Of a stretch of DNA of 24,859 nucleotides, positions 6,728 to 12,870 are shown in pieces. This stretch comes from a virus. Under the pieces are notes generated by a model, which searched no databases, was not told the DNA's origin, and saw only the letters and a program-made list of their open reading frames with translations. The stretch spans positions 1 to 24,859 of IMG/VR virus record IMGVR_UViG_3300027974_000149. The stretch is one strand, 5' to 3'. Numbering within the stretch: position 1 is the stretch's first letter; the number at the start of each line of letters is the position of its first letter. Made by a program: the position numbers and the translations under genes.

Positions 6728-7495
6728 ATGGACAGAATAAACCTAACACCGGTCAAACACAATGTACAGATTGCCGATAAATGCCCGGCGGTTGACCCAA
6801 ACGTCATTGAGGACAGTGTATTTTGGGATGGCACTACGCCAATGGGTTTCTATATCAAGAAGATGCCGCAAAAATTGTCGGAATTGGTGAATCTCGCAAA
6901 CTTTGAGTTTCTCAGCGACAGAGTACCCAAGTCAGGGATGAATAGAACATCCGGTGAAAATGGTACATCAGCAAAGCTACAACAGTTTAGCACTATCATC
7001 GGAGCAGTTCCACCACGACCGCACATGAAGCGGCCATACCCATCTATCAGTAGTGTACACGGAGTCAAGTCAGCTCGCAACTTTATCAAAGCAATGCTGC
7101 TTGTAGCCAACGAGTGTGAACGGGTTATTGCGGAAATACAGCCTGAGATACTTGAGATACAACGGAATGCTGTGAAGGATGTGGATGAGCGGTTCAAATT
7201 CGGCAATCTATTCACCTCAAGTATCAGCAACTACAACATTTCAGCACCGTTTCATCAAGACAACGGCAATATACGCAACACCTACAACGTGATAATCACA
7301 AAAAGGTACAACAGCACGGGCGGTTCGCTATTCGTACCTGACTACAATGCCTGTATAGAACAAGCAGACCTGTCCATGTTGGTTTATCCGGCTTGGCGAA
7401 ATGTCCACGGCGTCACACCAATTAAGACCATAGGTGAAAACGGATACCGAAATTCACTTGTATTTTATGCACTCAAAGCCTTTTTGAAAAAATGA
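6728..7495 (+). CDS. TET/JBP-type 2-oxoglutarate/Fe(II) dioxygenase
   Basis: A 255-residue protein with the double-stranded beta-helix signature in the C-terminal half. HxD is in PFHQDNGN (His176, Asp178), the distal iron ligand is in NVHGVTPI (His227), and the 2-oxoglutarate arginine is in YRNSLVFYALK (Arg241). The middle segment with PPRPHMKRPYPSISS also recalls phage TET/JBP proteins. Such enzymes hydroxylate the methyl group of thymine or 5-methylcytosine in DNA. With the kinase and transferase adjacent, thymine to 5-hydroxymethyl-U is the likely reaction. There is no cytosine methyltransferase in the window to favour 5mC. It starts 20 bases after the kinase and overlaps the next small ORF as ATGA. 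Confidence 0.82.
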   Translation: MDRINLTPVKHNVQIADKCPAVDPNVIEDSVFWDGTTPMGFYIKKMPQKLSELVNLANFEFLSDRVPKSGMNRTSGENGTSAKLQQFSTIIGAVPPRPHMKRPYPSISSVHGVKSARNFIKAMLLVANECERVIAEIQPEILEIQRNAVKDVDERFKFGNLFTSSISNYNISAPFHQDNGNIRNTYNVIITKRYNSTGGSLFVPDYNACIEQADLSMLVYPAWRNVHGVTPIKTIGENGYRNSLVFYALKAFLKK

Positions 7496-7596
7496 CCACC
7501 ACTTTCTTTGTTGTAGCGGCCATGTCAGCGGCCTTCATTCTCATCGCTTTGCTTGACGTCTTCATACAAGTATGGAACAAGTACCGGGATGATTGA
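7492..7596 (+). CDS. 34-residue single-span membrane peptide
   Basis: A short frame beginning ATG 7492 (ATGA overlap with the dioxygenase stop) and ending TGA 7594-7596. The product is TTTFFVVAAMSAAFILIALL followed by a polar tail DVFIQVWNKYRDD, a clear single transmembrane span. It is the second such peptide in the modification cassette and is unlike the first in sequence. It overlaps a further 30-codon frame by eight bases. Function unknown; existence is supported by coupling overlaps only. Confidence 0.5.
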   Translation: MTTTFFVVAAMSAAFILIALLDVFIQVWNKYRDD

Positions 7597-7681
7597 CCGG
7601 CGTGTCGTTAGAGCCAAATTTCAACGATTGCGGATAATGACAGGCATAGACTCATTAGAGGATGAGATAAGCAAAAATTGA
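7589..7681 (+). CDS. 30-residue basic peptide ORF
   Basis: This frame starts at ATG 7589 inside the end of the preceding membrane ORF and stops at TGA 7679-7681. The product (MIDRRVVRAKFQRLRIMTGI then DSLEDEISKN) is basic at the front and acidic at the end, probably a single helix. It may be a real microprotein or chance; the overlap with the previous frame is the only support. Confidence 0.3.
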   Translation: MIDRRVVRAKFQRLRIMTGIDSLEDEISKN

Positions 7682-7879
7682 CCACTTTCTGCGCAAAATT
7701 GATGTCATCCTCACCCAACCGGTTACAGATTGTAACCACCTGACCAAGGTGTAAGACAAACAACCCTGTTTTAATCAAACATCCCAAGCAAGAATGAAGC
7801 AAAACATATGCGAAATACAAGCAAAATTGAAATGAGGAAATCAACGCCACTCGACACCCAATAAAAACGCGCGCGCGAA
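7682..7879. other. Intergenic control region with inverted repeats
   Basis: Two hundred bases lie between the modification cassette and the Gp88-like gene. They contain the inverted repeat GGTTACAGATTGTAACC (7721-7737), immediately followed by CACCT/AGGTG (7737-7751), and an alternating CG tract just before 7880. Only chance-length frames of 10-13 codons occur. The GTAAC half-sites recur before the gene at 9123, so a shared regulator is possible. No clear TAnnTTTG box is present. Confidence 0.45.
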
Positions 7880-8752
7880 ATGGTGGATCTGCCAAGCATT
7901 CGTGAGGTTATCGTCACGCGTACACAATCGGCTCAGGGAAAAACATGGAAATTCCGTTACTATATGAAGAATACAGAAAAAACCAATTACGTGCAATTTA
8001 AGCAACTCAAAGGCCGGCTGTTGACTCAGAATGCAGACCTGAAACGAACGGGCATTTTTGCGTGGACTCTGCCTGCTAATTGGGTATCACTGCCGGGTGC
8101 TGATGGGGTGAGGTTCAATGTATGCCCCAACGCAGGGGTGTGTGCTTCATTTTGCTATGCAAAGACAGGCACTTTCATGTTCTCTAACGTGCGAACAGCC
8201 CACCTTTCCAAGTTGTTGCTTGTACTCAATCACAGAGAACAGTGGAAAAATATGATGGTTGATGAGTTATCACTACCCAAGTACCACGGGAAACATGTGC
8301 GAATACACGATGCCGGTGACTTCTTTGATAGAGGATATGCCATGGATTGGCTGTATATTATGGGTTCTGCGCCACTTGTGAGGTTCTATGCCTACACTAA
8401 AGAGGTGGCAATGATGAAAGAGTTGACTGCTGAGGGTCATATACCATCCAACTTTACAGTCATCTTCTCATTCGGTGGTAAGCAAGACCACATGATTGAC
8501 AAGCATGTAGACAGGCACAGTGACGTATTCACTGACTATGACAAGATGATAGAGGCCGGATATGTTGATATTGCTGCAGACGACAAGTTAGCTGCGATAC
8601 ACCCCAATCATAGGGTTGGCCTATACAGGAATAACATACCCCACTTAATTAAGAAACAGGCTCAACGCACATTCGGGGCATGGCAGCGTGAAGCCGACAA
8701 CGTAAAACAGAACACGAATGAACACAGAACTCAGGAAGCGAGCAATGCTTGA
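7880..8752 (+). CDS. Gp88-family protein with C-x5-C-x3-C motif
   Basis: A 290-residue protein resembling the phage 'gene product 88' family. Its matching blocks are LLTQNADLKRTGIFAWTLPA, FNVCPNAGVCASFCYAKTG, FSNVRTAHLSKLLLVLNH, VRIHDAGDFFDRGYAMDW and FYAYTKEV. The three cysteines (C-x5-C-x3-C) look like an iron-sulfur or radical-SAM-like cluster site, but the family's reaction is not established to my knowledge. The ATG at 7880 gives an N-terminal extension; ATG at 7964 (MKNTEKTNYVQ) is an equally plausible start because family similarity begins after it. The only GATC of the window lies in that doubtful extension. The 3' end overlaps the small-terminase-like gene by 35 bases. Confidence 0.75.
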   Translation: MVDLPSIREVIVTRTQSAQGKTWKFRYYMKNTEKTNYVQFKQLKGRLLTQNADLKRTGIFAWTLPANWVSLPGADGVRFNVCPNAGVCASFCYAKTGTFMFSNVRTAHLSKLLLVLNHREQWKNMMVDELSLPKYHGKHVRIHDAGDFFDRGYAMDWLYIMGSAPLVRFYAYTKEVAMMKELTAEGHIPSNFTVIFSFGGKQDHMIDKHVDRHSDVFTDYDKMIEAGYVDIAADDKLAAIHPNHRVGLYRNNIPHLIKKQAQRTFGAWQREADNVKQNTNEHRTQEASNA

Positions 8753-9050
8753 TGCTCTTGAAAAGTCTCTTGGTGTTGTAACTACAGCAGCGCGGACTAC
8801 AGGCATAGACCGAACCACCCACTACTTGTGGATGAAGGAAGATGAGGACTATCGAAAGTCAGTTGAAGCCTTGGCAGAGATGGCCATTGATTTCGCTGAG
8901 ACGCACTTGCATCAACTAATCGCCAACGGGGACACAGCATCAACTATATTCTACTTGAAAACCAAGGGCAAGCGCAGAGGATACGTTGAACGCACAGAGA
9001 TTACAGGTGAAGAAGGCAGGCCTGTTATTCAGATAGCCGGCAACCTGTGA
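8718..9050 (+). CDS. Small terminase-like helix-turn-helix protein
   Basis: A 110-residue protein with an N-terminal helix-turn-helix (ALEKSLGVVTTAARTTGIDR, then TTHYLWMKEDEDYRKSVEAL). A helical segment with FAETHLHQLIANGDTASTIF follows, then the characteristic YLKTKGKRRGYVERTEITGE. This pattern is common in small proteins placed next to phage terminase genes and annotated as terminase small subunits that recognise packaging sites. Here it is about 6 kb from terL and on the opposite strand. It overlaps the Gp88-like gene and is followed by a 72-base promoter region. A host-type HTH protein is the alternative. Confidence 0.65.
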   Translation: MNTELRKRAMLDALEKSLGVVTTAARTTGIDRTTHYLWMKEDEDYRKSVEALAEMAIDFAETHLHQLIANGDTASTIFYLKTKGKRRGYVERTEITGEEGRPVIQIAGNL

Positions 9051-9089
9051 CAGGCGTGTCGGAATTGAGAACATGATTCCGTTTCTAAG

Positions 9090-9118
9090 TTGTAACACGT
9101 TGTAACCTGTTACATTTG
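9090..9118 (+). promoter_or_regulatory. Promoter with overlapping GTAAC operator repeats, start of tail module
   Basis: TTG (9090-9092), an 18-base spacer and TACATTTG (9111-9118) fit the Bacteroidota promoter pattern TTG...TAnnTTTG. The -7 box ends only four bases before ATG 9123, so the message would be leaderless or nearly so. Within the spacer are two 10-base direct repeats (TTGTAACACG, TTGTAACCTG) and the inverted repeat TGTAACCTGTTACA (9101-9114), likely bound by a regulator. Confidence 0.6.
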
Positions 9119-9122
9119 CTCT

Positions 9123-9734
9123 ATGAAAGTACAAGTAGCAGCCACATACAACAGCATTACCTTAAAACAGTATGTTGACTATCACAACGCTATTGGAGAC
9201 ACAGAGCGCGTCATGGTCGCAACCGGCTGTAGCCGCAAGGTGGTAGACCAATTTCAAGTAGCCGGCATTGACGCTATCTGTGCGCAGTTTGAAGAAGCAT
9301 GCGTGACAGGTACGCCAATGATGCGTCATACGTTTGTAATCGGTGGGCAACGGCTTGGGTTCATTCCGGATTTGAATTCAGTAACACTTGCGGAATATGT
9401 AGATGCGGACACGTATGCGAAAAGCATATGGAAGGGTGATGACATAGATTACACAGCACTGCCCAAACTCATGGCGGTGCTTTTCAGACCGGTACAGGAC
9501 AAACTTGGAGAACTGTACACCATTAAGCCATACGATTCAGGGGATGTAGACAAGTACATGCCTGAGATACTCCAAATGAATATGGGGTTGGTCAACGGGG
9601 CGTTGGTTTTTTTTTCGACTATCGCAACAAACTTGTACAAAAATTCAGTAGAGTCTTTGAACAGGACAGCGATGGAGATGATAGCGGAATCAGACTCAGT
9701 ACAGACCTCAGTAGGTACGGGTGGCTTGACGTGA
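9123..9734 (+). CDS. Tail assembly chaperone, short (unshifted) form
   Basis: A 203-residue frame-0 product. Blocks such as SITLKQYVDYHNAIGDTERV, LGFIPDLNSVTLAEYVDADT and ALPKLMAVLFRPV are typical of a protein that Bacteroidota siphophages encode at the head of the tail module. The domain ends near residue 164 at a run of nine T. Beyond that point the frame-0 tail (STIATNLYKNSVESLN...) looks unconstrained, while the -1 frame continues with a conserved-looking domain. That arrangement is the hallmark of tail chaperones made in short and long forms. It is the first gene after the likely promoter at 9090-9118. The family assignment is inferred from similarity memory plus the frameshift layout. 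Confidence 0.7.
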   Translation: MKVQVAATYNSITLKQYVDYHNAIGDTERVMVATGCSRKVVDQFQVAGIDAICAQFEEACVTGTPMMRHTFVIGGQRLGFIPDLNSVTLAEYVDADTYAKSIWKGDDIDYTALPKLMAVLFRPVQDKLGELYTIKPYDSGDVDKYMPEILQMNMGLVNGALVFFSTIATNLYKNSVESLNRTAMEMIAESDSVQTSVGTGGLT

Positions 9735-9880
9735 TAGAAAGTTTGGCTGACCGGGACATTACACGGTTTGACGATATCATTCAGATGAAGGTTACAAGGG
9801 TGTTAACGCACTTGACCTACATGAAGGATTGGGTACAAGCGGAAAAACAAAAAATCAAAGCACTCAATAAGCATGTTTAA
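9123..9880 (+). CDS. Tail assembly chaperone, long form by -1 frameshift
   Basis: Reading 9123-9614 in frame 0, slipping back one base on the T run, and continuing 9614-9880 gives about 252 residues. The -1 extension of 88 codons has no start codon near its beginning but is open to the TAA at 9878. It reads FDYRNKLVQKFSRVFEQDSD... then RYGWLDVIESLADRDITRFD, DIIQMKVTRVLTHLTYMKDW and KALNKHV. The GW...LA.GD...D......V...L.Y pattern matches the second half of tail chaperone fusions in related phages. Its stop overlaps the start of the fibre gene (ATG 9873). Programmed frameshifting is inferred from this layout, not observed. Confidence 0.75.
9606..9616 (+). promoter_or_regulatory. Putative -1 ribosomal frameshift slippery site
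   Basis: Nine consecutive T at 9607-9615 sit in the frame as GTT TTT TTT TCG and provide the ideal X XXY YYZ heptamer T TTT TTT. Slipping back one base changes TCG ACT ATC to TTC GAC TAT and opens the 88-codon extension ending at 9880. No stable downstream stem was worked out. Confidence 0.7.
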
Positions 9881-12257
9881 TCAAGTAACCTATAACACAG
9901 TTGTCGAGCGTTTAGCATATTTTGCACAGGCTCACTCTATCATCCGGTCATACACCTATGGTGAAAGCAAGGACATTGACCTGTCTCAAGCACCGGAATA
10001 TCCATTGATGCACAGCATTTTGACCGGTGTTCAGACCGGCGTGGGCAGTCGAACATTCCGGTTAACCATCGTGTTTGCTGACCTACCACGCAGTGTAGAG
10101 GACAAGTCACGCTACCAACGTGAAGTAGTCAGTGATTGTATCCAACTCATTGAGGACTTGCTTGCGGAAATCAGGAATGGTTACAACGTGTTCGGCTATG
10201 ACGTTGAACTCGACAGCGTGCCGTTGATTGAGCCGTTCCTTATGGAGTACAAGCACACACTTTCGGGTGCTGCTGTTTCATTCGGGTTGACCTTTCCATG
10301 GAATTGGTCAGCATGCGATATTCCGGCATCATTTAGCGCACCATTTATACCCTCGTCACCCATACCACCGGTTGTTCCATCCACGCTTCTGTTGAAGACC
10401 AACAGCACTCCCAATGCGGTTCAGAATGTACTTGACCTCGTAGATGGTGCAGGAATACAAGTGACTGACTTGGGTGATGGCCGCGTACAGTTGGTCAGTA
10501 CAGTTGGTACTATCTCATGGGGCAATATAGTTGGAAATATAGCAGACCAACTTGACCTCGCATTGTGGTTTAATGAGAAGGCCGATGTATCAAGTTTATC
10601 GGATGTTGCTTTTTCAGGTGACTACGCAGACTTGACAAATCAACCTACAATACCGGCAGCACAAGTCAACAGTGATTGGAACTCGTCATCAGGCCTGTCA
10701 CAGATACTAAACAAGCCAAACATTCCATCACCACAAATACAGAGCGATTGGAAACAATCGAACACATCAGCACTTGACTACATCAAAAACAAGCCCACCA
10801 TACCTGCTTCCCAAGTCAACTCTGATTGGAATAGCGTGAGCGGTGTTTCTCAAATCTTGAATAAACCAATTATTCCTGCGGCACAGGTCAACTCCGATTG
10901 GAATGCGAGTTCGGGCCTTGCTCAGATATTGAATAAGCCAACTATTCCCGCGGCTCAAGTCAATTCCGATTGGAATGCCGCGAGCGGATTGGCTCAGATT
11001 CTCAATAAACCAACCATACCAACATTAACAAGTCAACTGACTAATGATTCGGCATTCATTACGTCTGCTGATATCCCTCCCATTCCAACGGTTACAAGTG
11101 AGTTAACGAATGACAGCGGATTTATCACCATTAGTGATGTGCCGCCGCAAGTGAATTCGGATTGGAATGCAGTATCAGGTGTGTCTGAAATCCTGAATAA
11201 ACCAACCATTCCTGATGCGCAAGTTAACTCCGATTGGAACGCGGCAAGCGGTGTAGCAGAAATACTAAACAAGCCAACCGCACTTCCACCAAGCGGTACA
11301 GCAGGTGGCGACTTACAAGGCACATACCCCAACCCAACTGTACACAGGGTTCACGGTGTTGACTTTCAATCCGGCACTCCTACTGCGAATGACGTGTGGG
11401 TGTACGGCGGTTCACCTGCTAAATGGCAGCATCAGGCACTTACTCAATCTCAGATACCCAATTTAGATGCAACAAAAATTGGAAGTGGTTCGGTAAGCAA
11501 TGCGGAGTTTGACTATTTAGATGGCACAACCGCTAACATACAAACACAATTATCGCAAAGAGTTGTAGCAAACGCGCCCATCGCCGGCACAACTGCTACA
11601 AAGGTTACATACGACAGCAAAGGTCTTATTACAAGCAGTACACCATTAGTAGCGTCTGACTTACCATCAAGTATTGACGCGGCCAAGATAGGCAGTGGTA
11701 CAGTGAACAATACAGAGTTCGGATACCTTGACGGAGTCACAAGTGCCATACAGACGCAGTTAAACAGCGTCAGTCTTCCAATGTTAATGACACGTGGTAC
11801 GTCTGTCACAGCCATTAATGTTGGTGCTACATCTGCCACTTCGTGTAACATATCACTATCTTTACCATCTACGACAAGTGACCGCACCTATTACATTGAG
11901 GCTTGTTGGATGTTAGCACCAACTTTCAACCCAACTGGCGGCGGTCGTGTTGGTTTTACATGGTCAGGCAGCATCATAAATTTCCACGGCAGCTTTGAAG
12001 GCAGCGCATCTGAAATATCCTTTCGCAGTTTACATGCACTCTCCATAGGCAGTGGCAGCATATATCCGTCTAACACGCCATACTTTGCAAGTGATATAGC
12101 GCGCAGTGCTATTGCCCCAACCATATTTCGTGGATATTGCGATGTAGTGGCTAACTCAACAACTTCTCTAACATTGGTATTAGCAGCAGTTAACGGTGGG
12201 GCAACTATTTCATTTACGCCACGCGGCTCATATCTGCGTGCATTTCGTGTAAACTAA
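9873..12257 (+). CDS. Tail fibre with repeats, fused to an N-terminal tail-completion-like domain
   Basis: A 794-residue protein. Residues 1 to about 150 (TVVERLAYFAQAHSIIRSYT ... VVSDCIQLIEDLLAEIRNGY ... LTFPWNWSACDIP) resemble a virion protein that in related phages is usually free-standing. A proline-rich linker (IPSSPIPPVVPS) follows. About seven copies of a 22-26-residue repeat, consensus QVNSDWNAxSGxxQILNKPT, span about residues 263-469, then two copies of GSG.V.N.EF.YLDG....IQTQL. The C-terminal ~150 residues (from about LPMLMTRGTSVTAINVGATS) look like a globular trimerisation or receptor-binding head. The organisation fits a trimeric host-recognition fibre. ATG 9873 overlaps the chaperone extension by eight bases; the stop overlaps the next start as TAATG. 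Confidence 0.8.
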   Translation: MFNQVTYNTVVERLAYFAQAHSIIRSYTYGESKDIDLSQAPEYPLMHSILTGVQTGVGSRTFRLTIVFADLPRSVEDKSRYQREVVSDCIQLIEDLLAEIRNGYNVFGYDVELDSVPLIEPFLMEYKHTLSGAAVSFGLTFPWNWSACDIPASFSAPFIPSSPIPPVVPSTLLLKTNSTPNAVQNVLDLVDGAGIQVTDLGDGRVQLVSTVGTISWGNIVGNIADQLDLALWFNEKADVSSLSDVAFSGDYADLTNQPTIPAAQVNSDWNSSSGLSQILNKPNIPSPQIQSDWKQSNTSALDYIKNKPTIPASQVNSDWNSVSGVSQILNKPIIPAAQVNSDWNASSGLAQILNKPTIPAAQVNSDWNAASGLAQILNKPTIPTLTSQLTNDSAFITSADIPPIPTVTSELTNDSGFITISDVPPQVNSDWNAVSGVSEILNKPTIPDAQVNSDWNAASGVAEILNKPTALPPSGTAGGDLQGTYPNPTVHRVHGVDFQSGTPTANDVWVYGGSPAKWQHQALTQSQIPNLDATKIGSGSVSNAEFDYLDGTTANIQTQLSQRVVANAPIAGTTATKVTYDSKGLITSSTPLVASDLPSSIDAAKIGSGTVNNTEFGYLDGVTSAIQTQLNSVSLPMLMTRGTSVTAINVGATSATSCNISLSLPSTTSDRTYYIEACWMLAPTFNPTGGGRVGFTWSGSIINFHGSFEGSASEISFRSLHALSIGSGSIYPSNTPYFASDIARSAIAPTIFRGYCDVVANSTTSLTLVLAAVNGGATISFTPRGSYLRAFRVN
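10660..11280 (+). repeat. Degenerate tandem coding repeats in tail fibre
   Basis: About seven copies of a roughly 70-base unit encode QVNSDWN..SG...ILNKP(T)IP(A). One copy is divergent (QIQSDWKQSNTSALDYIKNK). Two shorter units with LT(N)DS.FIT interrupt the array between the fifth and sixth copies. The neighbouring copies around 10,860-11,010 are most alike and could recombine. Confidence 0.75.
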
Positions 12258-12862
12258 TGGCGCAACTTGGTGATATATTCAACAATGACAGGTCAGCATA
12301 TCGTGCTGCACTTGAAGAATATGCTGTTGCTGTACTTGCTCAAGCCAAAATTAACATAGGACTCAAGCGAACCATTCGCGGCAAGCAAGCAAGACGTGTA
12401 GCAACAGGCACTTTACAAAATGACCTTACATACCGATTGTGGAAACGTGGGGCAACTATGCAGGTGATATTCACCACCAAGCAGAAGTCCACCCGTGACT
12501 ACGCAGACGTGATTGAAGAAGGCAGGACACCCGGCTCAAAACCACCACCGGTTGCGCCGATTCTCAAGTGGTTGAAAGTCAAAGGCATTCAGATGCGTGA
12601 TGACCGTGGGCGTTTCAAGAAACAACCGAAACTTGTATTGAAGAACAAACGCAGTAAAACCAAGACACGCGCAACTGACAAGGAATGGAATCAGTTGGCC
12701 TATGTGATTGCGCGCAGTATTGGTCGCAACGGAATTGAGGGTATACACTACATGCGTGACGCCGTGAGTTTCGTTGCCCCACAATACAAAAAAAAGTTGG
12801 CACTTGGGGTTAAAACTGCTGTGCTATCTCAACTGAAAGCCGACAAGTACATCACCAAATAA
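12257..12862 (+). CDS. Head-tail or tail completion protein, HK97 gp10-like
   Basis: A 201-residue basic protein. The N-terminal helix (RSAYRAALEEYAVAVLAQAK) is followed by VATGTLQNDLTYRLWKRG, beta strands, and the segment YADVIEEGRTPGSKPPPVAP then ILKWLKVKGI. The phrase LAYVIARSIGRNGIEGIHYM and the remaining C-terminal helix are typical of gp10-like minor virion proteins that help join tail tube and head. The start shares one base with the fibre stop (TAATG) and the gene ends eight bases before the next, so it is in the tail operon. An A8G stretch near the 3' end does not lead to a useful alternative frame. Confidence 0.7.
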   Translation: MAQLGDIFNNDRSAYRAALEEYAVAVLAQAKINIGLKRTIRGKQARRVATGTLQNDLTYRLWKRGATMQVIFTTKQKSTRDYADVIEEGRTPGSKPPPVAPILKWLKVKGIQMRDDRGRFKKQPKLVLKNKRSKTKTRATDKEWNQLAYVIARSIGRNGIEGIHYMRDAVSFVAPQYKKKLALGVKTAVLSQLKADKYITK

Positions 12863-12870
12863 CAACTACA

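Noticed and set aside
7608-7895. 95-codon frame on the minus strand covering the gap before the Gp88-like gene
   Set aside because: It opposes all neighbours, overlaps the micro ORF and the Gp88 start, is Cys/Leu-rich without a family pattern, and its stop side runs over coding sequence. More likely chance.
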